Positions 1-8,302 of a stretch of DNA of 64,000 bases are shown piece by piece (positions within the stretch are counted from its first letter, which is position 1; every line of letters begins with the position of its first letter). The notes under the pieces were generated by a model, which worked only from the letters and a program-made list of their open reading frames with translations, searched no databases and was not told the DNA's origin. Both the position numbers and the translations under genes were made by a program. This DNA comes from Bradyrhizobium paxllaeri. GTDB taxonomy: Bacteria > Pseudomonadota > Alphaproteobacteria > Rhizobiales > Xanthobacteraceae. The DNA is taken from positions 3,224,001-3,288,000 of the forward strand of contig NZ_CP042968.1 of NCBI RefSeq assembly GCF_001693515.2, read 5' to 3'.

Positions 1-921
1 CTGCAGATAGGCGTTTTCGAGCTCCAGCCGCTCGCGCAGGCGGTCGACCTCGGCGAGCGCCGCATGCAGCTTCTCGTCGGCCTCGCGCCGCTGGCTGACA
101 TCGCGGAACACGATGACGGCGCCGACCACCACGCCGCGGTCGCGGATCGGCGTCGAGGTGTATTCAACCCAGACCGGCGTGCCGTCCTTGCGCCAGAACA
201 CCTCACCCTCGACCTGGTGCACGGCGCCGTCGCGAAATGCCGCGTAGATCGGGCAGTCATGATCGGGATAGTGCCGCCCGTCGTGATGGGTGTGATGCAC
301 GATCGGGTGGATTTCCTTGCCGACCAGTTCTTCCGCACCCCAGCCCAGCATGCGCTCGGCGGCCGGATTGACGAAGGTGGTCTTGCCTTCGGCGTTGACG
401 CCGTAGATGCCTTCGCCGGCGGCGCGCAGGATCAACTGGTTTTCCCGTTCGATGTCCTGGAACACGCGCTCGACCCGCTGCCAGGTCGCGATGCCGCCGC
501 GCATATGATCCTCGGCCGCCGCATCGACATAGCGGCGGCGGCGCGCATCGAGGTCGCTCATGGTGAGCAGCACCAGCGTGCGGTCGTCTCCCGGCACGAT
601 CGAGCCGGCGTATTCCAGGCGCAGGCTTTGCCCCGTGGCGTGGCGTGGTGTCAGTGCGTTGGTCCAGTACGCGCCTTTGTCGAGCACAGCCTGGGTGAAA
701 ACGATCAGCGCCGGCAATTGGCCTGTGTGTAGCGCGCTGACCTTGGTTTGCCGCAGCAGGGCGCGATCGTAGCCGAGCAGGGTGCAGGCGGCCGGATTGG
801 CGTCGAGGATCTGGTCGGTATGGGGATCGAGCAGCAGCGTCGGCTCGATCGCGAACTCGAACGCGGCGGCGCGGAGTTCGACATCCTGCGGCGCTGCGGT
901 TGAACCGACGGCGAGATCCAT
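1..921 (-). CDS. PAS-domain regulator, probable sigma-54 activator (partial)
   Basis: This is the N-terminal 307 residues of a protein that runs off the left edge of the window. Two PAS-like domains are visible: one at about residues 20-120 (FEFAIEPTLLLDP...DANPAACTLLGY) and one at about 165-280 (GIYGVNAEGKTTFVNPAAERMLGW...WVEYTSTPI). A coiled linker, RLRERLELENAYLQ, follows. That linker is characteristic of FhlA/NorR-like enhancer-binding proteins, where it precedes the AAA+ domain, so I infer a sigma-54 activator; the AAA+ and HTH parts lie outside the window. The gene diverges from the cyanate operon, whose promoter region has a -24/-12 element, which fits a role as its activator. It could instead be a PAS histidine kinase. 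Confidence 0.72.
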   Translation of the reverse strand, partial: MDLAVGSTAAPQDVELRAAAFEFAIEPTLLLDPHTDQILDANPAACTLLGYDRALLRQTKVSALHTGQLPALIVFTQAVLDKGAYWTNALTPRHATGQSLRLEYAGSIVPGDDRTLVLLTMSDLDARRRRYVDAAAEDHMRGGIATWQRVERVFQDIERENQLILRAAGEGIYGVNAEGKTTFVNPAAERMLGWGAEELVGKEIHPIVHHTHHDGRHYPDHDCPIYAAFRDGAVHQVEGEVFWRKDGTPVWVEYTSTPIRDRGVVVGAVIVFRDVSQRREADEKLHAALAEVDRLRERLELENAYLQ

Positions 922-930
922 CCAGTACTC

Positions 931-980
931 CGAAATCTCGTAATCTAACTACGATATCTCGTATATCACGAATTTTCGTA
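931..980. promoter_or_regulatory. three CGA-N4-TCG(TA) dyads, probable activator sites
   Basis: Three near-identical 12-mers occur in the divergent intergenic region: CGAAATCTCGTA (931-942), CGATATCTCGTA (952-963) and CGAATTTTCGTA (969-980). Each has a CGA/TCG dyad, and their starts are 21 and 17 bp apart. They sit about 60-110 bp upstream of the -24/-12 element and directly before the divergent regulator's start. That is the usual position for enhancer-binding-protein sites and would also allow autoregulation. Binding by the neighbouring regulator is inference. Confidence 0.6.
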
Positions 981-1036
981 ATCGCCAATCTCAGCGGAAT
1001 CCCTGTGTTGTCAGCGCCATCGCCGCAAAACGGGGC

Positions 1037-1052
1037 TGGCATATGCCTTGCT
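1037..1052 (+). promoter_or_regulatory. -24/-12 (sigma-54) promoter of the cyanate operon
   Basis: The sequence TGGCATATGCCTTGCT has GG at 1038-1039 and GC at 1050-1051, separated by exactly 10 bases, matching the RpoN consensus TGGCAC-N5-TTGCW closely. The predicted start of transcription is near 1063, followed by AGGAG at 1076-1080 and ATG at 1086. Confidence 0.65.
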
Positions 1053-1085
1053 TAATTAGGGGGCAAACGTCGCGCAGGAGGGCTG

Positions 1086-2468
1086 ATGTCTACCTTCGAC
1101 AACCCATTCGATCCGAACCGCCATCTTCATGCCGGGGGCTGCTCTTGCGGCCGGCATGTCAGCGAAGCCGAGCATCAGGCCGCGCAACTGCAGGCCCAGT
1201 CCGCCATCGAGAGCGAACAGAAGCGCTACGAGGGTGTCGTCGCCTCTGCCGTGATGCGGGCGATGTTTCCGCAGGACGTCGCGCGGCGCGCATTCCTGAA
1301 ATCGGTGGGCGCGGCAACCGCCGCGGCCGCGCTGTCGCAATTCTTCCCGCTCAAGACCGCGACCGAAGCGTTCGCGCAAGGCGGGCCGCTGGAGAAGAAG
1401 GACCTCAAGGTCGGCTTCATCCCGATCACCTGCGCGACGCCGATCATCATGGCAGCTCCAATGGGGTTCTATGCCAAGAACGGCCTCAACGTCGAAGTCA
1501 TCAAGACCGCCGGCTGGGCTGTCATTCGCGACAAGACGCTGAACAAGGAATACGACGCAGCCCACATGCTGTCGCCGATGCCGCTCGCCATCACCATGGG
1601 CGCCGGCTCCAATCCGATCCCCTTCACCATGCCGGCGGTCGAGAACATCAACGGCCAGGCGATCACGCTGTCGATCAAGCACAAGGACAAGCGCAATCCG
1701 AAGGACTGGAAGGGTTTCAAGTTCGCCGTGCCCTTCGACTATTCGATGCACAATTACCTCTTGCGCTATTATCTCGCCGAGCACGGCCTCGATCCCGATA
1801 CCGACGTGCAGATCCGCGCGGTGCCGCCGCCGGAAATGGTCGCCAATCTGCGTGCCGACAATATCGACGGCTTCCTCGGGCCCGATCCGATGAACCAGCG
1901 CGCCGTGTTCGACGGTGCAGGCTTCATCCACATCCTGACCAAGGACATCTGGGAAGGGCACCCGTGCTGCGCCTTCGCGGCCTCGAAGGAATTCGTCACG
2001 ACGATGCCGAATACCTATGGCGCCTTGCTCAAGTCGATCATCCAGGCGACCGCGTATGCGCACAAGGCGGAGAACCGCAAGGAGATCGCGAACGCGATCG
2101 CGCCGGCCAATTATCTGAACCAGCCGCCGATCGTACTGGAGCAGATCCTGACCGGCACCTTCGCCGACGGTCTCGGCAACATCGTCACGCAGCCGAACCG
2201 CGTCGATTTCGATCCGTTCCCCTGGCAGTCGTTTGCGGTGTGGATCATGACCCAGATGAAGCGCTGGGGTCAGGTCAAAGGCGACATCGACTATGCCGGC
2301 ATCGCCGCGCAGGTCTATCTCGCTACCGACGCCACAAGGCTGATGAAGGAAGCGGGGCTGACACCGCCCACGGCGACGACCAAGAGTTTTTCGGTGATGG
2401 GCAAGACTTTCGATCCTGCGAAGCCGGAGGACTATCTCGCCAGCTTCAAGATCAGGAAGGCGTCGTGA
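1086..2468 (+). CDS. cynA: ABC transporter substrate-binding protein, cyanate/nitrate type (NrtA/CmpA family)
   Basis: A 460-residue periplasmic binding protein of the nitrate/bicarbonate/cyanate class. A long N-terminus carries a Cys/His patch (HAGGCSCGRH, residues 15-24) and then a Tat-type signal with RR at 67-68 (ARRAFLKSVG), a hydrophobic Ala-rich stretch, and a likely cleavage near residue 98 (EAFAQ). The mature part begins LKVGFIPITCATPIIMA, typical of NrtA/SsuA-like receptors. The start is set by AGGAG five bases upstream of the ATG. It is the first gene of an apparent operon ending in cyanase, so cyanate is the inferred substrate; nitrate or bicarbonate cannot be excluded from sequence alone. 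Confidence 0.85.
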   Translation: MSTFDNPFDPNRHLHAGGCSCGRHVSEAEHQAAQLQAQSAIESEQKRYEGVVASAVMRAMFPQDVARRAFLKSVGAATAAAALSQFFPLKTATEAFAQGGPLEKKDLKVGFIPITCATPIIMAAPMGFYAKNGLNVEVIKTAGWAVIRDKTLNKEYDAAHMLSPMPLAITMGAGSNPIPFTMPAVENINGQAITLSIKHKDKRNPKDWKGFKFAVPFDYSMHNYLLRYYLAEHGLDPDTDVQIRAVPPPEMVANLRADNIDGFLGPDPMNQRAVFDGAGFIHILTKDIWEGHPCCAFAASKEFVTTMPNTYGALLKSIIQATAYAHKAENRKEIANAIAPANYLNQPPIVLEQILTGTFADGLGNIVTQPNRVDFDPFPWQSFAVWIMTQMKRWGQVKGDIDYAGIAAQVYLATDATRLMKEAGLTPPTATTKSFSVMGKTFDPAKPEDYLASFKIRKAS

Positions 2469-2492
2469 TGCCGTGCTTCGCTTGTTTCTCCT

Positions 2493-2512
2493 TCTCCCCG
2501 CAAGCGGGGAGA
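2493..2512 (+). promoter_or_regulatory. intercistronic hairpin covering the cynB ribosome site
   Basis: TCTCCCCGC and GCGGGGAGA form a perfect 9-bp inverted repeat with a 2-base centre between the binding-protein gene and the permease gene. The 3' arm runs into the purine-rich GAGAGGGAG in front of the ATG at 2518. The hairpin could protect upstream mRNA or limit permease translation. It resembles a common rhizobial short repeat. Confidence 0.5.
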
Positions 2513-2517
2513 GGGAG

Positions 2518-3357
2518 ATGACCTTTTCCCTTCGCTTCCGCGCGGCCGTGGTCTCGATCGTGCTGCTGGCCGCGTTCCTCGGCATCTGGCATCTCGCCAC
2601 GCGCCCGACGGCGGCCGCCACCAACATGTCGCCGGAATACGCCAAGCTGATGGGGCTGACGGCAACGCAAGGCAAATCGGCGATGCCGGGACCGCTCGAT
2701 GTCGGCGCCAAATTGTGGGAGCACCTCAGGCAGCCGTTCTACGACAACGGACCGAACGACAAGGGGCTCGGCATCCAGCTCGGCTATTCCATCGCCCGCG
2801 TCGGCCTCGGCTATCTGCTGGCAGTGGTCGTCGCCATTCCGCTCGGCTTTTTGATCGGCATGTCGCCCCTGATGAGCAAGGCGCTCGATCCCTTCATCCA
2901 GGTGCTGAAACCGATCTCGCCGCTGGCCTGGATGCCGCTCGCGCTCTACACCATCAAGGATTCCTCGATCTCGGCGATCTTCGTCATCTTCATCTGCTCG
3001 GTATGGCCGATGCTGCTCAACACGGCGTTCGGCGTGGCCTCCGTGCGCAAGGAATGGATCAACGTCGCGCGCACGCTGGAAGTCGGCACGGTCAGGCGCG
3101 CGTTCACGGTGATCCTGCCGGCCGCGGCGCCGACGATCCTCACGGGCATGCGGATCTCGATCGGCATCGCCTGGCTCGTGATCGTCGCGGCCGAGATGCT
3201 CGTCGGCGGCACCGGCATCGGCTACTTCGTCTGGAACGAGTGGAACAACCTCTCGATCACCAACGTCATCATCGCCATCCTCATGATCGGCATCGTCGGC
3301 ATGCTGCTCGACCAGATCCTGGCGCGGTTCACGCGCATGGTCACCTTCCCGGAATAG
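2518..3357 (+). CDS. cynB: ABC transporter permease, cyanate/nitrate type
   Basis: A 279-residue inner-membrane permease of the NrtB/SsuC family. Its hydrophobic segments include residues near 8-28 and several pairs after GLGIQLGYSIARVGLGYLLA. The EAA-type loop is seen in VARTLEVGTVRRAFTVILPA, and the tail GIVGMLLDQILARFTRMV is typical. I chose the ATG at 2518, which has GGGAG directly upstream. An in-frame start 45 bases earlier would place translated sequence inside the intercistronic hairpin. It pairs with the binding protein and the ATPase on either side. Confidence 0.85.
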   Translation: MTFSLRFRAAVVSIVLLAAFLGIWHLATRPTAAATNMSPEYAKLMGLTATQGKSAMPGPLDVGAKLWEHLRQPFYDNGPNDKGLGIQLGYSIARVGLGYLLAVVVAIPLGFLIGMSPLMSKALDPFIQVLKPISPLAWMPLALYTIKDSSISAIFVIFICSVWPMLLNTAFGVASVRKEWINVARTLEVGTVRRAFTVILPAAAPTILTGMRISIGIAWLVIVAAEMLVGGTGIGYFVWNEWNNLSITNVIIAILMIGIVGMLLDQILARFTRMVTFPE

Positions 3358-3362
3358 CTGTG

Positions 3363-4285
3363 ATGACCGACAAGTTCATTTCCATCGAAGGCATCGCGCG
3401 GCGTTACCCGGCGGCAGGCGGCGGCGAGACCACGATCTTCGAAGATCTCTGGCTCTCGATGAACCGCGGCGAATTCGGCTGCGTGATCGGCCATTCCGGC
3501 TGCGGCAAGACCACGGTGCTGAACATCCTGGCCGGGCTCGACGAGCCGAGCGAAGGCGCGGTCATCGTCGACGGTCAGGCGATCGAGGGCACCAGCCTCG
3601 ACCGCGCCGTGATCTTCCAGAGCCATGCGCTGCTGCCGTGGCGGACGGTGCTTGGCAACGTCGCCTATGCCGTGACCTCGAAATGGCGCAACTGGGACCG
3701 TGCCAAGGTGAAGGCCCATGCGCAAAAATTCATCGACCTGGTCGGCCTGACCGGCTCCGAGCACAAACGCCCGTCGGAATTGTCCGGCGGCATGAAACAG
3801 CGCGTCGGTATTGCGCGCCGCTCTCGATCACGCCAAAGATCATGCTGATGGACGAGCCGTTCTCGGCGCTGGACGCACTGACGCGCGGCACGCTGCAGGA
3901 CGAAGTGCGACGCATTTGCCTCGAGACAGGACAGACCGCGTTCATGATCACCCATGACGTGGATGAAGCAATCTATCTCGCCGACAAGATTTTTCTGATG
4001 ACCAACGGTCCGGGCGCCGTGCTGGCCGAGATCGTCGAGAACCCGCTGCCGAAGGATCGCGGCCGCATCGATCTGCACCGCCATCCGCTGTACTATGCGC
4101 TGCGCAACCACATCGTCGATTTCCTGGTCAGCCGCAGCAAGACCTTTGCGACAACCGTCACCGATCATGACCCGCGCAACGTGCCGGTGGTGCGGATCGG
4201 GAAGCCGGAGCTGGTGGTTGCTTCGGGTCAGGAAGTTTCGGAGCAGGCGTCATGGCCGGTGTCCCGGCCATCCACGTCTTCCTAG
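3363..4285 (+). pseudogene. cynD: ABC transporter ATPase, cyanate type, frameshifted
   Basis: All the ATPase parts are present but in two reading frames. Frame one (3363 to about 3818) has Walker A GHSGCGKTT and the signature LSGGMKQRVGIAR. Frame two has LSITPKIM, Walker B LMDEPFSALD and the H-loop MITHDVDEA. Family proteins read IARALSITP here. The DNA reads GCGCGCCGCTCTCG, where GCGCGCGCGCTCTCG is expected, so one G is missing near 3818/3819. Read as is, translation stops at 3848, before Walker B. The last residues of frame two run into a palindromic repeat (4249-4333), so the C-terminus also looks altered. A sequencing error in a GC run is as likely as a real mutation. Confidence 0.8.
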
Positions 4286-4333
4286 GCCCCGCCAACAAGA
4301 CGTGGATGCCCGGCACAAGGCCGGACATGACGA
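4249..4333. repeat. palindromic intergenic repeat, family 1 (copy A)
   Basis: GTCATGGCCGG...CCACGTCTT pairs with AAGACGTGG...CCGGACATGAC to form a long imperfect hairpin. The same element is at 35692-35789. This copy overlaps the 3' end of the broken ATPase gene. Confidence 0.8.
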
Positions 4334-4351
4334 GTTAGAAGGAGACAGAGC

Positions 4352-4840
4352 ATGAAGCGCGAAGACCTCACCGAAAAGCTGCTCGACATCAAGCGCGAGA
4401 AGGGCTGGAGCTGGAAACACATCTGCGAAAAGATCGGCGGCTATTCGGAAGTGCTGATCGTCGGCGCCATCATGGGCCAGATGAAACTGACAAAGCCGCA
4501 GGCCGCCAATGCGGGCGAGCTGTTCGGGCTGTCGAAATCCGAAATCGCGATGCTCAACGAAGTGCCGATGCGCGGCACCGGCACGCCGATGCCGCCGACC
4601 GATCCCTTGATCTATCGCTTCTATGAAATGGTGATGGTCAACGGCCCGGCCTGGAAGGCGCTGATCGAGGAGGAATTCGGCGATGGCATCATGTCGGCGA
4701 TCGATTTCGACATGGCGATCGACCGCGTCGCCAATCCGAAGGGCGACCGGGTCAAGATCACGATGTCCGGCAAATTCCTGCCGTACAAATATTACGGCGC
4801 CAGCGGCAACGTGCCGGAGTACGGGTTTAAAGAGGAGTGA
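4352..4840 (+). CDS. cynS: cyanate hydratase (cyanase)
   Basis: A 162-residue cyanase, which converts cyanate and bicarbonate to ammonia and CO2 via carbamate in the cytoplasm. It has the N-terminal helical region (GWSWKHICEKIGGYSEV) and the C-terminal catalytic domain with the conserved Arg, Glu and Ser: R and E in PLIYRFYEMV, and S in FGDGIMSAIDFDM. The end, KFLPYKYYG, is also typical. Length matches the family. GGAG is centred 8 bases upstream of the ATG. The gene sits behind the cyanate transporter, giving uptake plus detoxification and nitrogen supply. Confidence 0.96.
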   Translation: MKREDLTEKLLDIKREKGWSWKHICEKIGGYSEVLIVGAIMGQMKLTKPQAANAGELFGLSKSEIAMLNEVPMRGTGTPMPPTDPLIYRFYEMVMVNGPAWKALIEEEFGDGIMSAIDFDMAIDRVANPKGDRVKITMSGKFLPYKYYGASGNVPEYGFKEE

Positions 4841-4866
4841 CGTTAGCGTCGCGTCGCGACGGTAAC

Positions 4867-4944
4867 GTCATTCCGGACGACGCGAAGCGGCGATCCGGAA
4901 TCTCGAGATTCCGGGTTCGATGCTTCGCATCGCCCCGGAATGAC
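4867..4944. repeat. palindromic repeat, family 2 (copy A)
   Basis: GTCATTCCGG ... CCGGAATGAC flank a central 20-bp palindrome CCGGAATCTCGAGATTCCGG. The same architecture recurs at 6791-6868 and 33629-33709. Here it lies between convergent genes. Confidence 0.85.
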
Positions 4945-4956
4945 CGGCGGAAAGCA

Positions 4957-5772
4957 TCACCCGAACGCCGCCCGTACTTCCCCGATCGGCGCCATCTCCC
5001 GTACAAATGTAAACGCACCACGCTCCTTCATCTCGCGGGCGCATTTTAAGAACGCCGCCAGCGCGTACCTTTCCATCGCGCCGCCGACGCTGATGCGCTT
5101 GACGCCGGCGTCAGAGAGTTGCGGCACGGTCAGGGTCGGATCGGCGAATCCCATCACCAGGTTGAACGGCTTGCCGACCGACGACACCACGGTGCGGATC
5201 GTCTCGAGGTCGTACAGGCCGGGCGAGTACAAAACATCCGCGCCGGCGGCCTCGAACGCCTGCAGCCGCTTGATGGTGTCGTCGAGATCCTTGCGGTCGT
5301 GCAGGAAATTTTCGGCGCGTGCGGTCAGCGTGAAGGGGAAGGGCAGTTTGCGCGCCGCCTCGACTGCCGCCTGCACCCGCTCGACCGCGAGCGCAAAGTC
5401 GTAGATCGGCTTGCGCGGATCGCGGGTCGAATCCTCGATCGAGCCGCCGACGGCGCCGGCTTCGGCTGCGCGCGCCATCGCCTTTGCCGCGGTGTTCGGA
5501 TCGTCGGCGCCGCAATTTTCGAGGTCAGCGCTGACCGGGAGGTCGGTCGCTTCCGCAATCGCCCGGCAATTCTCGATGATGGCGTCCAGGCTGACGGTCC
5601 TGCTGCCGAGCGTGTTGGCAAGACCGAGGCTCGTGGTCGCCAACGCCTCAAAACCCATCGCGGCGAGCAGTTTTGCGGTGCCGGCATCCCAGGGATTGGG
5701 AATGATGAACGCGCCGGGCCGCGCATGCAGCGCGCGAAACGCTTCGGCTTTTTCCATCTGACTTCGCATCAT
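4957..5772 (-). CDS. isocitrate lyase/PEP-mutase family protein
   Basis: A 271-residue TIM-barrel enzyme of the PEP mutase superfamily, which makes or breaks C-C or P-C bonds of alpha-keto or oxaloacetate-like acids. Visible family features are FIIPNPWDAGTAKLLAAMG at the start, the Mg-site strand VSADLENC, GGSIEDSTRD and TARAENFL. It lacks the KKCGH motif of true isocitrate lyases, so it belongs to the PEP-mutase/oxaloacetate-decarboxylase-like branch. The substrate is unknown. GGAG lies upstream of the tandem ATGATG start. A LysR regulator is divergent 108 bp away and probably controls it. Confidence 0.85.
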   Translation of the reverse strand: MMRSQMEKAEAFRALHARPGAFIIPNPWDAGTAKLLAAMGFEALATTSLGLANTLGSRTVSLDAIIENCRAIAEATDLPVSADLENCGADDPNTAAKAMARAAEAGAVGGSIEDSTRDPRKPIYDFALAVERVQAAVEAARKLPFPFTLTARAENFLHDRKDLDDTIKRLQAFEAAGADVLYSPGLYDLETIRTVVSSVGKPFNLVMGFADPTLTVPQLSDAGVKRISVGGAMERYALAAFLKCAREMKERGAFTFVREMAPIGEVRAAFG

Positions 5773-5880
5773 TAGCTCCGCTTGTTACCGCTTTTGACGG
5801 CCGCGAAACTAACGGGCTGTCGCCCATCAGCCAAATTTGTTATTTCTCTTGGTATCATCAGCTTTTTGCATGGGCCTGGC

Positions 5881-6777
5881 ATGGACAGCGATGCGCTCCT
5901 GACCTTCCTGACAATTCATCGCCGCGGCGGCATTTCGAGCGCGGCCAAGGCGCTCCACCGCTCGCAGCCGGCGATCTCGCGGCGTCTTGCGCTACTGGAA
6001 CAGGAACTCGGCGTGCCGCTGTTCGAGCGGATCGCAGGGCGAACCATGCTGAGCGATGCGGGGAGGGTGCTGGTGCCCTATGCCGAGCGCGCGGTTGCCG
6101 CCGCCCAGGATGCAGAGAATGCCGTTCGCGCGCTGGCGCAGCCGAATTCAGGACCGGTCGCGCTTGCCGTGGTCGGCACGCTCGCCGGTGGACGGCTGTC
6201 GGCAATTCTAAAACGCTTCGCCGCTGAGCATCCCGAGGTCGAATTGAGCCTGCGCACGGCGACCAGCGCGGAAGTCAGCGACATGATCCGCCGTGGGGAG
6301 GCGACCATTGGCCTGCGTTATGACCGCGACCGCTCGCGCGATCTCGATTGCGAAGTGCTGTTTGCCGAGCGGCTGCAGGTCGTATGCGCGCTGGACCATC
6401 CGCGCGCCGGCCGCCGCGTCGCAAAACTCGCCGATCTGCGCGGCGAGCGCTGGATCGCATTTCCGATCGTGCCGGGCAGGCGCGAGATTACGGCGGCGCA
6501 TGTCTTTGCGCTGTTTCAGACCCATGGCCTGGGCGAAATCGAGTGGACGCCGGTCGACAGCCTGACCGCGCAGAAACGGTTGGTGGAAGCGGGGCTCGGT
6601 GTGGCGCTACTGTCCGAGAGCAACGCCGCCGAAGAGCTGCGACACAAGACGATCGCGACCATCGGCGTCGGCGATCTCAAGGCGAGCCATGATGTGGTGA
6701 CGGTGACGCGCCGCGGCGGTTTCTTGAGCGCGGCGGCGCGCCGGTTGCTGGAGATTGTTCGGAAGGAATATCGCTAG
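5881..6777 (+). CDS. LysR-family transcriptional regulator
   Basis: A 298-residue LysR regulator. The N-terminal winged HTH is clear (ALLTFLTIHRRGGISSAAKALHRSQPAISRRLALLEQELGVPLFER with residues 4-50), followed by the LPYAERA-type linker helix and a periplasmic-binding-protein-like effector domain. I use the ATG at 5881 because the HTH starts three residues later; the open frame extends upstream to 5782 without recognisable sequence. It diverges from the PEP-mutase-like gene, the classic LysR layout. Confidence 0.92.
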   Translation: MDSDALLTFLTIHRRGGISSAAKALHRSQPAISRRLALLEQELGVPLFERIAGRTMLSDAGRVLVPYAERAVAAAQDAENAVRALAQPNSGPVALAVVGTLAGGRLSAILKRFAAEHPEVELSLRTATSAEVSDMIRRGEATIGLRYDRDRSRDLDCEVLFAERLQVVCALDHPRAGRRVAKLADLRGERWIAFPIVPGRREITAAHVFALFQTHGLGEIEWTPVDSLTAQKRLVEAGLGVALLSESNAAEELRHKTIATIGVGDLKASHDVVTVTRRGGFLSAAARRLLEIVRKEYR

Positions 6778-6790
6778 ACGTCATGGCACC

Positions 6791-6868
6791 GTCATTCCGG
6801 GATGGTCCGAAGGACCAGACCCGGAATCTCGAGATTCCGGATCGCCGCTGCGCGTCGTCCGGAATGAC
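6791..6868. repeat. palindromic repeat, family 2 (copy B)
   Basis: Same GTCATTCCGG...CCGGAATGAC arms and CCGGAATCTCGAGATTCCGG core as the copy at 4867. It lies between the convergent LysR and DUF1476 genes. Confidence 0.85.
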
Positions 6869-6876
6869 GCTGCGCG

Positions 6877-7200
6877 TCAGCTTCCCGCCTTCACCTGGGC
6901 GACCGCTGCCGCCATCAGCTCATCCATCTTGACGCGGACCTCGGCGGCGGAAATGGCGACGCCCTTGGCGGCAAAATCCTTCGCGACCTTGTTCTGGACG
7001 TCCGTGTCGCCGGCTTCCTCGAAATCGGCGGCGACCACTTCCTTGGAATAGTCGGTGGCGGCGTCGCCGGTCAGTCCGAGCTTCTCCGCTGCCCAAAGAC
7101 CGAGCAGCTTGTTGCGGCGTGCCTCAGCCTTGAACTTCTGCTCCGAGTCGAGGGCGAATTTCTTCTCAAAACCTTCCTCGCGCTTGTCGAAAGTGGTCAT
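6877..7200 (-). CDS. DUF1476 protein, F1-ATPase inhibitor zeta subunit
   Basis: A 107-residue protein whose sequence (MTTFDKREEGFEKKFALD, then FKAEARRNKLLGLWAAEKLG, ADFEEAGDTD) closely follows the Paracoccus zeta subunit, which inhibits rotary F1-ATPase hydrolysis in alphaproteobacteria. The inhibitory part is the N-terminal helix in that family. The start at 7200 matches the family N-terminus; an upstream ATG at 7224 would add eight residues with no family counterpart. It diverges from purC, a neighbourhood common in Rhizobiales. Confidence 0.88.
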   Translation of the reverse strand: MTTFDKREEGFEKKFALDSEQKFKAEARRNKLLGLWAAEKLGLTGDAATDYSKEVVAADFEEAGDTDVQNKVAKDFAAKGVAISAAEVRVKMDELMAAAVAQVKAGS

Positions 7201-7520
7201 TTCTTCGGTTCCAATCCCGGCCAAAAGGTAAACGGGGCCGCGTTGTCGCGGCCCGATCGCCTACCTAGATAGAGGGGGCGAATCGGTAAAACAACGGGCC
7301 GTTAGGCCGCAGGGCAATCGGGATAAGTTGGGCCCAATCGGGCCGGGTCGATTGTACTGGATGGGCCAATCGGATAGGTTGCCATCAGGCGAGGTTCTTG
7401 TTCTGTTTCCGGTCGTTATTGTTCGGGATCTGGCCTTCACGGCAGCTCCGTCGTGGTCGCAAACCCTTGTCATCCGGAGCACCCAATTTCATGGATTTCA
7501 ACAAAACACGGTACATCCCA
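7201..7520. other. purC / DUF1476 divergent intergenic region
   Basis: 320 bp without a convincing gene. It contains repeated CAATCGGG/CCAATCGG words and an inverted repeat GGCCC-AATC-GGGCC near 7332-7345, which could be an operator or leader structure. I see no motif that I can assign to a known purine regulator or riboswitch. Confidence 0.4.
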
Positions 7521-8288
7521 ATGAGCCGTCGACGCCGCATCTATGAGGGCAAGGCCAAGGTCCTGTATGAAGGCCCGGAGCCGGGAACCCTGATCCAGCA
7601 CTTCAAGGACGACGCGACCGCGTTCAATGCCAAGAAACACCAGGTGATCGAGGGCAAGGGCGTCCTCAACAACCGGATTTCGGAGTACCTGTTCCAGCAC
7701 CTCAACGACATCGGGGTGCCGACCCATTTCATCCGCCGCCTCAACATGCGCGAGCAGTTGATTCGCGAGGTCGAGATCGTGCCGCTGGAAGTGGTGGTGC
7801 GGAACGTCGCGGCCGGCTCGCTGTCGCAGCGCCTTGGCATCGAGGAGGGCACCCAGCTGCCGCGCTCGATCATCGAGTTCTATTACAAGAACGACCAGCT
7901 CAACGACCCCATGGTGTCGGAAGAGCATATCACTGCGTTCGGCTGGGCGACGCCGCAGGAAATCGACGACATCATGGCGCTGGCCATCCGCGTCAACGAC
8001 TTCCTCACCGGTCTCTTCCTCGGCATCGGCATCCGTCTGGTCGATTTCAAGATGGAATGCGGCCGCCTGTTCGAGAACGAGATGATGCGGATCATCGTCG
8101 CCGACGAAATCTCGCCCGACTCATGCCGGCTGTGGGATATCAAGTCGAACGAGAAGCTCGACAAGGACCGTTTCCGCCGCGACCTCGGAGGCCTGCTTGA
8201 GGCCTATACCGAAGTGGCGAAGCGCCTGGGCATTCTGATGGAGAACGAGCGTCCGGCCGGTTCAGGTCCGGTGCTGGTGAAGAGCTGA
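7521..8288 (+). CDS. purC: phosphoribosylaminoimidazole-succinocarboxamide synthase
   Basis: SAICAR synthase, 255 residues. It joins CAIR and aspartate with ATP in de novo purine synthesis. The start [18 protein letters not shown] is the family beginning, and the core contains [34 protein letters not shown] and the C-terminal [10 protein letters not shown] chose the ATG at 7521 on family length; an in-frame ATG at 7491 would add ten residues. It is followed closely by purS and purQ. Confidence 0.95.
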   Translation: MSRRRRIYEGKAKVLYEGPEPGTLIQHFKDDATAFNAKKHQVIEGKGVLNNRISEYLFQHLNDIGVPTHFIRRLNMREQLIREVEIVPLEVVVRNVAAGSLSQRLGIEEGTQLPRSIIEFYYKNDQLNDPMVSEEHITAFGWATPQEIDDIMALAIRVNDFLTGLFLGIGIRLVDFKMECGRLFENEMMRIIVADEISPDSCRLWDIKSNEKLDKDRFRRDLGGLLEAYTEVAKRLGILMENERPAGSGPVLVKS

Positions 8289-8302
8289 TTGGGGCAAGTC
8301 TC

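Noticed and set aside
1056..2711. A 551-codon open frame antisense to the cyanate binding protein and permease
   Set aside because: It mirrors the GC3-rich codons of the genuine genes on the other strand and has no recognisable domain.
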